Below, piece by piece: positions 1-11,905 of a stretch of DNA of 64,000 nt. The DNA is taken from NCBI GenBank assembly GCA_036971475.1, contig JBAIZL010000002.1:229863143-229927142 (forward strand). The letters run 5' to 3'. How positions within the stretch are numbered: the stretch's first letter is position 1; each line of letters starts with the position of its first letter. The notes under the pieces were generated by a model. That model was not told where the DNA came from. It saw only the letters and a list, made by a program, of their open reading frames with translations, and made no database searches. Origin of the DNA: Prosapia bicincta (Eukaryota > Arthropoda > Insecta > Hemiptera > Cercopidae). Both the position numbers and the translations under genes were made by a program.

Positions 1-1292
1 CAAAATGTAGAAACATATTTATATTTTTGATTTAATTAATTTTAGGCCTATTTCTCAAGCATTTGCTGCAAATGCAACACCTAGCATGGATTTAGTTCGT
101 GTATTCAGTTAAGTGACAATATTTTCTACATAGTCACTATTCAAAATGTAGAAACATATTTATATTTTTGATTTAATTAATTTTAGGCCTATTTCTCATG
201 CATTTGCTGCAAATGCAACACCTAGCATGGATTTAGCTCGTGTATTCAGTTAAGTGACAATATTTTCTACATAGTCACTATTCAAAATGTAGAAACATAT
301 TTATATTTTTGATTTAATTAATTTTAGGCCTATTTCTCAAGCATTTGCTGCAAATGCAACACCTAGCATGGATTTAGCTCGTGTATTCAGTTTAGTGACA
401 ATATTTTCTACATAGTCACTATTCAAAATGTAGAAACATATTTATATTTTTGATTTAATTAGTTTTAGGCCTATTTCTCATGCATTTGCTGCAAATGCAA
501 CACCTAGCATGGATTTAGCTCGTGTATTCAGTTAAGTGACAATATTTTCTACATAGTCACTATTCAAAATGTAGAAACATATTTATATTTTTGATTTAAT
601 TAATTTTAGGCCTATTTCTCAAGCATTTGCTGCAAATGCAACACCTAGCATGGATTTAGCTCGTGTATTCAGTTTAGTGACAATATTTTCTACATAGTCA
701 CTATTCAAAATGTAGAAACATATTTATATTTTTGATTTAATTAGTTTTAGGCCTATTTCTCATGCATTTGCTGCAAATGCAACACCTAGCATGGATTTAG
801 CTCGTGTATTCAGTTTAGTGACAATATTTTCTACATAGTCACTATTCAAAATGTAGAAACATATTTATATTTTTGATTTAATTAATTTTAGGCCTATTTC
901 TCAAGCATTTGCTGCAAATGCAACACCTAGCATGGATTTAGCTCGTGTATTCAGTTTAGTGACAATATTTTCTACATAGTCACTATTCAAAATGTAGAAA
1001 CATATTTATATTTTTGATTTAATTAGTTTTAGGCCTATTTCTCATGCATTTGCTGCAAATGCAACACCTAGCATGGATTTAGCTCGTGTATTCAGTTTAG
1101 TGACAATATTTTCTACATAGTCACTATTCAAAATGTAGAAACATATTTATATTTTTGATTTAATTAGTTTTAGGCCTATTTCTCATGCATTTGCTGCAAA
1201 TGCACCCCCTCCCTCAGCATGGATTTAGTTCGTGTATTTAGTTTATTGACAATATTTTCAAGATAGCCACTATTCAAATTATAGAAACATAT
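1..1292. repeat. 141-bp tandem satellite, about 9 copies
   Basis: Units begin with CAAAATGTAGAAAC at 1, 142, 283, 424, 565, 706, 847, 988 and 1129, an exact 141-bp period. The last copy decays after about 1200. The array continues beyond the left edge of the window. Each unit contains the perfect palindrome GCATTTGC-T-GCAAATGC and an inverted pair, TTTCTACAT/ATGTAGAAA, that spans the unit junction. Copies differ at only a few sites (CTCAAGC or CTCATGC; TTAATTAA or TTAATTAG; GTTAAG or GTTTAG), and these variants partly alternate along the array. No coding capacity is seen. Confidence 0.95.
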
Positions 1293-2950
1293 TTAAGTTT
1301 TGATTTTATTAAGCTTAAGCTTGCATCTCATGCGTTGATCCCCCAAGCAACAAATTGAAACTTTCTTAACTATAAAATTGTAACGTTCATAAAAATGGTT
1401 CACTGTTACCATCGCTTGAAGCAAGTACCCACTCACGAGTTATTTTATTAATTTTTTGCTTCCATTGTGTATTATTCGTTTTACCAAAATTTTATGCTAT
1501 TTATTGTTCATAAAGTGTGGTTGATAATAATATTGACCTCTGTGAATGATTAAGTATGATAAGTTTAAGAAATAATTATTTTTAATAATTCGACAAATAT
1601 ATATTTTCATCAATGAATCCGCATAGTTGCATCCAGTTGAAAGAAAAGAATAATTTAAACCATGGACTCTTTCATAGTTGTGATAATATGCCCATAGAAC
1701 AACTGTAATTCTTCACTAACGTCTAAACAGCAATGATAAAACAATCACGATTAATATTTTTAGTTTGTATTTAGCCTTTAAAATCTGTGTACACAATTAT
1801 TTTACATATCTGTGAGGCAAAATTAACTTTTCATAAATGCCAAGCAACCAAACAATATGCGTTGTAGAAATAAGTAGCTAGTAACTAAATAGGGGCTGTA
1901 TAAGTAGTAACATCACTACGAATTGAACGATTGTTATAGTATTTGATGCAGTAAATGAGAGATTTAGTCAAACGAATAAAATAACTTGTAAAACGGATTT
2001 CTATAATGACATAATTTTTTCATTGTGTTTTTCAAAATAATATTTAAGAACGAGAAATGAATAAATAAAAAAGAAAAAGTTTATTTTGAATATGTCGTTT
2101 CTACAATTTTTAATAAATAGAGAAACAATTATAAATTCCCACAAATGTCAGTGTTTCTCAAAGTAAGGAAAATACATTTTATTTTTCTCAAAGACAAATA
2201 AAGCATTGTGTTAAAATACGATAATATATATAATAAGATGTAGTTCAATAGCTAATGAAAACGGAAGTTTCTAAACCATGTACAGTTATCTTACGTAAAA
2301 TACGCATGGCTTCTCTTTTGCTGTGAAAATCTTTAAAAGCGTCCTACTGCTCATTATATGAGGCGTTTGCTTGCAACATGCAGTTCGGAATATGAAACGC
2401 AGAAACCTCTCTGCAATCCGGTTGCCAACAGGGCTTCTTAATATAGACCTACTTGCCCACACAACGCTATATTTATTTCCTATTTCTAGCACAAGGAAAT
2501 AATTAATTAAATAATTAATTTTTACTCTGTTCCTGACTAGGTCTATCTTTCATTGATTATACTTCTTCTTATAAGGGGATGTTGACACCTCTTGATGACC
2601 GCGACAAAGTGAATCTATTTTACATATAGAGCCTGTGCAAAGGGGACGTCTTGATCCATCCTACATCCTTTACCAGGGAGTTTTATGCTGCCACCTCAAT
2701 CCTACATATATTTACAATCCTTTTCTACAATACGTAGGCATTATATTCATACCGTATGGCGACCCTAAATCTACAAAAAAATCTTTTGTTTGCTAAACCA
2801 GATACTTATTAGGAAGAATATATAAGATATAAGTGCTGCAATATTATAAACAGTATCATGTCAGTGTCTCTTTTAATATGTAAAAATGTTTTCAAAATTG
2901 TACTTTAAAGACAAATTATTTCATAGCGTATAAACAAACATTTTTCACAA
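1293..2950. other. AT-rich intergenic DNA, nothing recognised
   Basis: The sequence is AT-rich with frequent stops in all frames. The only ORF of any length (2286-2492, minus strand) has no recognisable protein signature and is treated as chance. No RNA gene or repeat could be supported here. Confidence 0.6.
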
Positions 2951-2957
2951 AAACACT

Positions 2958-3077
2958 TTTAAATATTCAACAACTTGTCTATAGTAGCACTCATTTATAT
3001 TTTTGAAGGACAGCCGTTTCGGGAGATGTGTCCCATTGTCAAATCGAGCTACTAAAGACAAGTTGTAAAATATTTAC
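2958..3077. repeat. Degenerate PLE-type hairpin element
   Basis: An inverted repeat of CAACTTGTCT near 2970 and AGACAAGTTG near 3057 encloses a minus-strand core of the form GGGA-loop-TCCC-GAAAC. That resembles the stem II plus GAAAC part of the hammerhead-like motifs seen elsewhere in this window. It is too degraded to be assigned with confidence. I infer a short relic of a Penelope-like element. Confidence 0.35.
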
Positions 3078-4578
3078 TACTTTTTCGGTGAAAACTAGTA
3101 GCTCACGTGAAGAGGGAATCAACATATTAACAAAAAAACACAATTGTGTTACCATTACAAATTCAAATTTGAAATTTTATCATATTTTTTAATGAAAATT
3201 ATTATTTTTCAAAAAAGATAAATTTGTGCGATGTGTTTGGCTTTTTTATAACTGTATGCTTTCTATTAAATATGCTATTTTGAAATTCACATCCATGTCC
3301 CGTGACTCAAAAGGGGTATCCTGTTGTGGCAATAAATGCTTAACAAATTGACAATCTGAAAGAATTCTATTTGGACCTTTTACTTATTTATTTTTATCCC
3401 AGTTGTGTATACTTACACAACTGTCTGGATGTTTGATTTGTGAGTAACCCAAAATTCCAGTGCAACTCTGGGGCACAACTGTCAACAATAACACAAACTT
3501 TGACCTTTGCCCTGAGCCCGGACCCTGTTTTTTCAGTTAATAATATGACACCAATAGTTTATAAAAAGACTTCTCTTCAAGTAATGGCATATCTTTAAAT
3601 AAAAAAAATTTGTTTCTTTGGATTTTACATCTCCCCGATTGAAATTCAGGTAAAAGATTCTTTAGCTCTTGTGTCAATTTATCTTCAAAACATTTTAATT
3701 ATGTACTAGTTATTACTTCCTTATACATTTTCCTTGTATGGCAGTAAGGTTTATAGTTTCATGAGCAATCCATACTTTCCAGTAATCTGAATTTTGTTTC
3801 AAAAACGTTAATTATATTCATCATTTCCTCAATTTTAATGAGAACAGGTTAACTGTATTTCAATTTGATACGATTTTTACAAAGGTAAAAGCTGTTTAGA
3901 AAGACTTTTGAAATTAGAGATTTTTTTGATTTGTTATAAATGAAATATTTTTCAGCAGAGGATTTTCCTTTTCATTTGTTCTTATGTTTATTTTTGTTGG
4001 TAAGATAGTAAAGTACTACAAGAAGTTTGGAATTTTGTTCGCAAAAATTACTTCTAATAACGAGTAGCCTACTTAAAACACAGTTCATCCCTTACAATTA
4101 AGTAAGAACTGCTATTTCTATGCATTACATGAATGAGGTACTTATTGGGTAAATTAGTTCAGCCCATTAAAACAAATGAGTACTGAAATGTAGTATGAGT
4201 ATGCTACCAAATGTATGTATTGGTTTTATAGTATAATAAAAAAACTCAAATAAAAAAAATATATATGTGATTGTTACTTCGGATTCGTAATGTCAAATAA
4301 CAGGAGTCCTGTTCTATAAAGTTACAAAAAAAAGATAATTATTTATTAAAGATATAATTAATAATTTGTTTAAACATAATTATTTATTTAAAACATGTGT
4401 AATGACGTAGTTTTTATCACACTATAATCTAATTATTTAATATAACAAGTATCTTATAAGGCCTACACATAGGCTAATTATTATAGGAAGGAGGTTAGCC
4501 TATATTAGGCCGTATATTAGCTTTGACACTCCCATTTATAATAGCGCTTAAGAATGTTATACTCAAGTCACAACGAAC
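3078..4578. other. Intergenic DNA, nothing recognised
   Basis: AT-rich sequence with no ORF of note, no recognisable RNA gene and no clear repeat. Confidence 0.55.
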
Positions 4579-4774
4579 CCCAACTCACAAACAATAATAA
4601 TTTATTATCTCATAGGTCATTCAATGGGAAGTCATAATAATATGTGAGAATAACTTCATAAAATCTCATCTATGTATAGGTTAGTTTTTGTGTAGTTACA
4701 CTCACTGATAATCTATGACCGTGTCATAGAAAAGTGTATGAGATAATGGATTATTGATTGCGAGTTAAAGTTGG
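4579..4774. mobile_element. MITE-like inverted-repeat element, about 196 bp
   Basis: The left end reads CCAACTCACAAACAATAATA and continues into TTATTATCTCATA. The right end carries the imperfect reverse complement (TATGAGATAATGGATTATTG, then AGTTAAAGTTGG). The arms are about 36 bp with a few mismatches and enclose about 120 bp without coding potential. Target-site duplications could not be defined, so the class is unknown. Confidence 0.5.
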
Positions 4775-5359
4775 TCATAATTTAATTAATACCTTTGCTC
4801 ACTAGCTAATCCCAAATTTTACTATAGGTACGAATATTTTACTTTTCAAATATGCTCGTAAATAAATTTATTTTAAAATACATCAAAATTATTTATACTT
4901 TTGAACACAGCTAAGACATTTCGTTTTTAAACTCGGTGACATGTAATATGAAAGCCATGGTTAGACAACTGCTATATAAGGGAAATTTATTTCACATTTT
5001 GTTCCCATAAATAATGATAGTCCTGTAGTAAACTATATTTTCAGACTGCAGTTAGTTAATGCTCATCTCTATGTAGGGGATTAATGCTCATCCCCACATA
5101 ACCAGAGGATCATGGGATTATTAAACAATATAGAGAACATTTAGTACCAGTCTTTAGATGAGTCATGTCTACAAAAGGCCTAAATAACCAGGCATCTATG
5201 AGGATTAATAAGCCATTAAAACATTTACAAGCAATCTTTTCAAAAATATCACTAAACTCTTCTGCATTAAGCCTGGCTGGGAGTCTTTAGGATAAATTGG
5301 TTATAACAAAAATATGTTTTTTTCTAATAAAGTAAAGTAGAATATCATTGAAGGGTGGC
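4775..5359. other. Intergenic DNA, nothing recognised
   Basis: No ORF, RNA gene or repeat could be supported in this AT-rich stretch. Confidence 0.5.
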
Positions 5360-5912
5360 CCGAAAAATGCGTACAGCGAAAGATGCATACAGCGAAATAT
5401 GCGTACATGAGTAAACTTAGCAATTGACGAGGCTAAGTCTTAAACTTGACAAGCGAAAAAAGCGTACAAACCAGACTCCAGTTGTCAAACCAGGTCATCT
5501 ACCCCTAAACTATTTTGGTAATAACTTTCAAGGTTTTGGATTTTCCCAGTCAAAATGGGTCAAAAAAGGGTTTCCACTTTGTCAGTGGTGACTTTGCTTT
5601 TAACTGATTAGTTTGATAAGGTGATAAGTTCGATTTAATCGAAAGAGACTTACCAAAAGAGGCTGAAACTTCGATACCTATGCACATGACACTGGACTTA
5701 CACTTAGAAGGAAATGACAATGTACTGACGTCATAGCTTACCCTCGTCATCCGTCAAAACTTGATCCTGTAGACTACGCATCTTTCGCAATATTCCTGGT
5801 GTACGCATCTTTCGCAATATTCCTGGTGTACGCATCTTTCTCAATATTCCTGGTGTACGCATCTTTCTCATTATTCCTGGTGTACGCATAATTCGTTGTA
5901 CGCATCTTTCGT
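5360..5912. mobile_element. Foldback-like element with short tandem repeats at both ends
   Basis: The left end has three ~16-bp tandem copies of CGAAAGATGCGTACAG-like sequence (5361-5407). The right end has the reverse complement (TGTACGCATCTTTCG) in several copies. The two ends are therefore inverted and internally repetitive, as in foldback transposons. The 66-codon minus-strand ORF inside (5550-5750) has no recognisable domain and is not called. Exact boundaries and target duplication are uncertain. Confidence 0.5.
5775..5890. repeat. 27-bp tandem repeat, about 4 copies
   Basis: The unit TACGCATCTTTCGCAATATT plus CCTGGTG starts at 5775, 5802, 5829 and 5856, with a partial fifth copy at 5883. 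It forms the inner part of the right end of the foldback-like element. Confidence 0.9.
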
Positions 5913-7400
5913 GTATTCTGCTGAAGTGAAGTAGTAGCTATGGTCTATTTCTGATCTTGCGTTTTAAACGACATCGAGTTGAGGTGAAAAAAGTTAATTT
6001 ACACAAGAAGTTTCCCTCTATAGGTTGTTACAGAGAAATTATTTATTTACAAAACAAGTAAATCATTTAGAACGATAATCGCAACTCACAAAGTTTTCTA
6101 TCCCAAAAATCTTATTTTAGTAAGATAATTTTATATGGGCCTATATGCAATAAAGAGTCGTTCTTACATCTTTAGTAGGCTTATGAGTGAAAGACGATCT
6201 GTGTTTCGATATTCAAGGAAGGTTGTATAGTCATCACGTTAAAACGAAGATTCTAATATAGACAAAACTCAGTAGAATAAATTAGCCTAAACCTAGTCGT
6301 ATAAAAAGATAGATACTTAAGCAATCTAGATACCTAATCTAACCTAGGCAATAAAAATACCTGAAAAAATCGGAATAATGTTTCCAACTTTCGTCCAATT
6401 TTTAATCGCGTCCTTTTTATATGAAATTTTACTTACTTTAGGATAGTTATTATACTCTTTAACAATTAATTTTTTTTGTCTTCTGATTGCTATTTACTTC
6501 CATCCGCAATTTCGGACCATAAAAATATTTCAACTTTGTAAATTAAATGTAATTGTTTCTTTTTCATAATGACGAATATTTTGAGCTTTAGACCTACTTA
6601 GAAACTTTTTGGGCAGAACTTTTTTTTATTTTAGGATAATTTACTAAAATATATATATTGGGGTTATGCACTATCACGTAGAGTTCATATGATTTTTATC
6701 GGTTAAATTAAGCCAATGCCAAATAATTATACTCAATGACACAACCTAACTTAATTCTGAATCTTATGTTTTAAATACACATATTTTACAACAATATGAA
6801 TGAATCTTTTCAAGTATTTTGACACTATTGTTTTCAGATAGGCGATTTCAGAAAAAGAAATAACAGATTTTCCGGTAACTTTAGTTTTAAAATAAGTTTG
6901 GGTTGCAGTTGTAAAAATAAACATATTTTAATTTGACGAAACAGAAATAATGCGAAGAATTTAACACCTTATACAAATGTTTTTACCCTAGTAACTGACA
7001 AAATATTCACGAATTAGAAACTTTTCAAAATTCATACCGCCTATGAAACAGCATTTTTCTTAGATTAAAGACAAAAACAAATTTATCTTATTGACTATAG
7101 AAAATGAACTACACCACTGTTCCAATTAATTCAGGTTAAAATAAAAGAAGTTGTAAAAAATTTTCAAACACGTATAAATATTTACTTTATAACAATTAAT
7201 AGATTTTAATCAACGCTTATCTGACCATTAATGAGTTTGAGAAGAAAACATTTTAGTACAATTGATTCAAATATTTTTAGAGTTTTATATCTGTAGGCCT
7301 AATTCTATTATTTATTTAAATGTGTAAAATATTGCTTTAATTCTGACTGACCACTTGTGTTAACGGTTTCTATTGTTTAAATGTTTAGGTACGGGTGACG
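5913..7400. other. AT-rich DNA upstream of zen
   Basis: No ORF or RNA gene is seen. The interval just before zen (about 7400-7574) is less AT-rich and probably holds its 5' UTR and promoter, but I cannot point to a convincing TATA box or start site. Confidence 0.4.
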
Positions 7401-7574
7401 TGATGATCCAGTCTGTCAACCCGTTACAAGACCGGAGACCGGAAGTTGTAAACAATGCTGGTCGCAGATATTTGCTCAAAACCAATTGAAAAGCAAACAA
7501 GTTCTTATCTACAATTGTATGAGCTGTGGAAGGAGGATAAACGTTTCTGATTGGTTCTAGCAAAAGGGTTGGGG

Positions 7575-8016
7575 ATGGCCGAGAAAAGTGAAGTATTACC
7601 GGAATCGGTAGAACAGACAAGCAGTCTAACTGCAGTTAGTGAAGAGGAAACTAGTGACAGGTTGACACCGACAGAGAACAAGTTGTTTTTAGATTTGGAC
7701 CAAGGGAATCTAGTTCAAGGGGAAGAGTACCAGAGCATGAAACATTATCATAGTGCCGACGAATCGTTTGTGGATTCCACCAGAACGTATTACAACAACT
7801 TTAATTCACAGATGAACGTGGTAGTGAAACAAGAGGATTTAAAGGATCATTGGAACCGACCGTTTATAAAGAATAGGGCATTGCAATCCTCGACCTTGGA
7901 GGATATGCTGAGGTATCAGTCAGAGTATTCATCTCACTGGAAGAGCCAAGAGAGTATGGATCCGCAGAGCGGATTCCAGCAGCAAAATCCTCAGCAGGAG
8001 ATGGCCAAGAAACAAG
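7575..8016 (+). CDS. zen: zen/Hox3 homeobox gene, coding exon 1
   Basis: This is the N-terminal coding exon of the class-3 Hox gene. The ATG at 7575 is the first in frame after a TGA at 7548-7550, which supports it as the start. The exon encodes 147 residues plus one base and ends in CAAG followed by the donor GTAAGT at 8017, giving phase 1. The protein is acidic and rich in Ser, Glu and Gln, with a Gln-rich end just before the splice. I see no YPWM hexapeptide, the Exd/Pbx contact motif of homeotic Hox proteins; loss of that motif is usual in insect zen. The link to the homeodomain exon rests on strand, matching phase and the absence of any competing exon. It is strong but would need transcript proof because the intron is 19 kb. 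Confidence 0.8.
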
Positions 8017-9397
8017 GTAAGTTTTAATATTTTATTTTAATATTGAGACTATTTTTAAAACTTTAGATAATTATGGCAGTAATAGTTTTTTATGCAATTA
8101 AGTGTTTTGAACTTTTAAAAAAATCAGTTGAACTTCATCGGTCTTTTTGGACTTTAACGTTCAAAATTCTGAGATATATTTAAAAACAAAACAAATTTCA
8201 TAGGCCTTTGAGGGCTACTTTAATTTTTACGTTCTTACAACTTTCTGAGATATATTTGTTACATTTATTGAATTTCATAGGCCTATTTGTATATTAATTT
8301 CATTGTTATTAGGTAATGTCACTTTTAAAATTAATTTTTTAAAAATTAAACCAAACTCCCTGAGAGAAAGTCAATTTGCCATTTATAAATTTTAAAAAAA
8401 ACAACATATTTATAGATGTAGGTCTACATGTTTACATATACAGATATATATGTTTAAAGTGTTATTTGTTTGGAATAAATATTTGGTCACATTTATTAAA
8501 TGATTTAAAAATGTATAAGTGGATTAATATTTATTCCACGAATGCTGTTTTTATATACTTGGGGTGAGTCTCGGGGAGAGGGTTATGTTAGTGATCTAAT
8601 CCTTTTTAAAAACCTAGTCAAAAAATGGTAAAATATTTTGACTGAACTGACTAGTAACCTATAAAACTAATTGCAATATCAAGGTTAACACTAACAAATT
8701 TAAACAGTTCTCATTCAAAAAACTTTATTTTAAAATTTCTGTTTTCAAATAGCGTAATAATCAAATTAATGGTGATGTAAAATTAATATTAGAATTGAAA
8801 ATTATTTATTTTTCCAAAAGAGAGCAATTTTGTAATTAAAAAAACATTTCTTTTCTGAGGAATATTATTTAACCTGTGTTTTTATTTTGGCTAAAATAAA
8901 CAATAGGCATTAAATTCGTAAAAAAACTACATTTAGTGCACATGCAAAAAAAAAATATTACTAGATATTTTAGAAATAATTTTTGAAGCTTGTAGAACTT
9001 TGAAACGCATTAGGTTTATTCGCATAAATAGAAAATATCTTTGACAATTATATTTGTGTATTTCTTTTTCTAATTAAAAGATTCTGTGGAAAATACGAAA
9101 TTAAACTAACTTTTAGTGTAAACGGTTTAATAATATTGAAGCTTTATTATTTTTCTTACTGTTGTAAACGTTATACTAAGTGATACATACGTATTATAAT
9201 AAAAATTAAAAAATACAGTTTCAAAATATTATTAAATAAGTCTTATTTAGGAAAAGAAGTTACGGTATTAATTTTTATTTGTAAGAGATTTTATATATTT
9301 ATAATCTAAAACAACAGATGGATTATAAATAGTATAATTATAAACAAGGAAAGAAAAACTCTATACAGTGTACAGTAGCGTAATTATAATAAGTGAA
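8017..9397 (+). other. zen intron 1, first part
   Basis: AT-rich intron sequence beginning with the donor GTAAGT. No ORF with a recognisable product; the 63-codon ORF at 8376-8567 is low-complexity and not supported. Confidence 0.6.
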
Positions 9398-9580
9398 CAA
9401 CAATATTATTGTTAATTTTTGCTACAAATATTTAAACACCCTTAATGAACATTTCACTAACACTATCAGCATCATCAGAAGGTTACAAACTCACTGTATG
9501 TTTGTAACCTTCTGATGAGGCTAACAGTGTTAGGGAATTGTACATCAAGGGTATTTAAATATTTGTAGCAAGGGTTATTG
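9398..9580. mobile_element. PLE-type hairpin with two hammerhead-like cores
   Basis: Near-perfect inverted repeat: the left end AACAACAATA...GCTACAAATATTTAAA is mirrored by TTTAAATATTTGTAGC...ATTGTTGTT. Each arm holds a ribozyme-like core. The + copy (9508-9550) has CCTT, CTGATGA (9512-9518), a GCTAAC/GTTAG stem II, then GGAAT in place of GAAAT, GTA (9540-9542), CATC and AAGG. The minus copy (9440-9482) keeps CTGATGA and GAAAT but has GTT at the expected cleavage site. Core order and spacing match the short hammerhead motifs known from Penelope-like elements. Confidence 0.55.
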
Positions 9581-10894
9581 TTGTTTAATTAAGTAAACAA
9601 AAAACGAAGTAGTAAAATACATAACTGGGAGTTATAGGACTAATTTGTAATTCAAAGAAATATTGTGTATATTTAAAATAACATAATAAGATAATTTAAC
9701 AAATAATATTCTAATATTTTTTTTATAGTTTGTTAAACTTAATTCATGTTTAATATTAATAATATTTATTCAGATTTGTTAAAAACGCGATTAATAATTT
9801 GAACTTTTCAAAATTACCTTCTTTTAAAATGCATGCTTAAGGTTTCAAATCGAACTATCAAAACTTCAACTTAGAATTCAAAGAAGCTGCTTTCTTCAAT
9901 TTTTGGTGTTATTGCAAAAAATTTTGTTTGAAAGAGCAGTGTAGGGTATAGTGATTTTTAAGTTAAAAATGGTTATTTTCAGGCTAATAGAATGTTTAAT
10001 CGTGTGTGAACAGAAACAATAGATGAAAAGAAATTTGTCTAAACCGTAATTTTAAACCAAATTAAGTAGAACGCATAAATTTTAGTCTCAAACTAACGGA
10101 GATTAAAAATCGAAAGCTATCGTGAACGGTTCAAATCCATCCGAAGCAATTATTGATTTTAACTTTTATACAACCTATTAATAATGCTTCTTACTTTATG
10201 AATTAAAACATTCAGCCTTCGATATTTGTTTGTTTGAGGGGAAATGTAGTGGGGATGGCGTGCTTTCGAGGAGATAATTGACACGTGACACACAGATTGT
10301 GTCACACTCACGTAGTTCTTTCCCTTTAAATTAGTCTGTATCAGAGAGTTATGCTCTTATTATTTTTATATATTCTAATTTCTAATTTTTCAAATACCAT
10401 CATCACAAACCATTAGTATTTTTAGATATTATTGTAATAAAATACCCAAACGGTCATATAGCCTATACAGTTAGCGTTTATAAATGCGTTTGTCTCAAGC
10501 AATTCTAAAACATAATAATGAATGTAAACAGAATTTTTTTTTAGAACGAATGACAAATATAGCAAATTTATTTGGAAATGTTCAATTTATTTTGACGTCA
10601 ATTCGTAGGCAAACATTGAGGCGAGTGTAGCCAAGTGGGGGATGGAGAAGCTGTCAGTAATATGGAATTGGAATGACGTTCATATAACAAAACAAATAAT
10701 TAATGAAAAGTCAAATGTATCTAGAGCTTTGTTCCGGGAAAATGAAGTATGAATTTTGATTAAATATGAAAATGGTTGTTTTGAAGCGGCATACTAAATC
10801 CATACTGATAAGTTTGATATTACATCCGGTAAAGAATTAGAATCGGATAGGCTATGAAGACCTAAGTAACTCTGGTTATGTGTTAATAGTTTAA
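9581..10894 (+). other. zen intron 1, nothing recognised
   Basis: AT-rich intron DNA without supported genes or repeats. Confidence 0.5.
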
Positions 10895-11035
10895 AACTGT
10901 GTTAATGCCATGAAAAACTGTGTTAATGCCATGGAAAACTGTGTTAATGCCATGAAAAAATATGTTAATGCCATGAAAAAATATGTTAATGCCATGAAAA
11001 AATGTGTTAATGCCATGAAAAAATGTGTTAATTCT
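10895..11035. repeat. 21-bp tandem repeat, about 6.5 copies
   Basis: GTTAATGCCATGAAAAAATGT-type units recur every 21 bp from 10901 to 11035. The period is a multiple of three, so the + strand reads as repeated heptapeptides of the type MKKCVNA within an ORF at 10910-11149. That ORF has no splice context or homology I recognise and lies inside the zen intron, so I treat it as a by-product of the repeat. Confidence 0.9.
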
Positions 11036-11279
11036 ATCGATATTGATATCGCAATAAACTATTCTTTCGGATATGTAAAAATCCTCAAGAACACAAGAAA
11101 AATAATATATTTATTGATGCATACAAAAAATGAAAATATAACAAATTAACATTACTCGTTAAAACACTTTGTTGTTTAGGTATCGTTATAAAACAGATCA
11201 CTGTCAAAATATTTATGTATAACTTTATTATAATATGAGTAGTTTACAAGGTTTGGTTATAGAATATATAATTAATTTT

Positions 11280-11905
11280 TAAGCTTGGGTAATCGTTTGA
11301 TGAGTGACGTGGCCGCTTTTTTGTGATCTTTGAGCTAAACGTATCACGTGACCACATATTGTACTTGTTAAGTCTATTGTGCCCGCATAGAACGGAGGTC
11401 CTTTCATACATCAACCGGTTAGCGCATGTAGACTACGGTTTTCTTGAGTGTATACAGTTTTGAGTGGAATAATTTCACTTTACTTCAAAATTTTTAATTT
11501 TTGTAATTGTAGTATTTTTTTATGTAATCCTCAAACTATTTTCATGCAGCTAATTTTAATAGGAATGTCATAAAGTCCATATAATTATTATTTCAAATTT
11601 GATAAAGCATAGAAATATTAAAAAAAAAAAAATTAAAAATTGTAAAAATAAATCAAGCTATAAAAACAGAAATTTTTTGGTCATAAAAAAATAATAATAA
11701 ATTTCCTTAAGAAGGCTAATCGAATAATATGTGAGGTGGCCGCCATCTTGTTACCTTTAAAATGTACTCATTTTAGTCATGATTGGAAAACATTGTATGA
11801 GTTACATCCCCGACACAAGTGGAGTCCATTCACAGATCAATCGGTTAGCGTAGGCCCATATTTATTTTCTTGACGATGTAGTTTGTTTTGTGATTCCATA
11901 GTTAG
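11280..11905. repeat. Pair of diverged dispersed-repeat copies
   Basis: Segments at about 11285-11475 and 11710-11900 share an ordered set of landmarks: TAATCG, GTGACGTGGCCGC versus GTGAGGTGGCCGC, a GGAGTCC/GGAGGTCC block, CATCAACCGGTTAGCG versus GATCAATCGGTTAGCG, then TTTTCTTGA. They look like two old copies of one repeat family of unknown class. No coding potential is seen. Confidence 0.45.

Noticed and set aside
10910..11149. Small protein with MKKCVNA heptad repeats
   Set aside because: Product of a 21-bp tandem repeat inside an intron, followed by AT-rich non-coding-like sequence.
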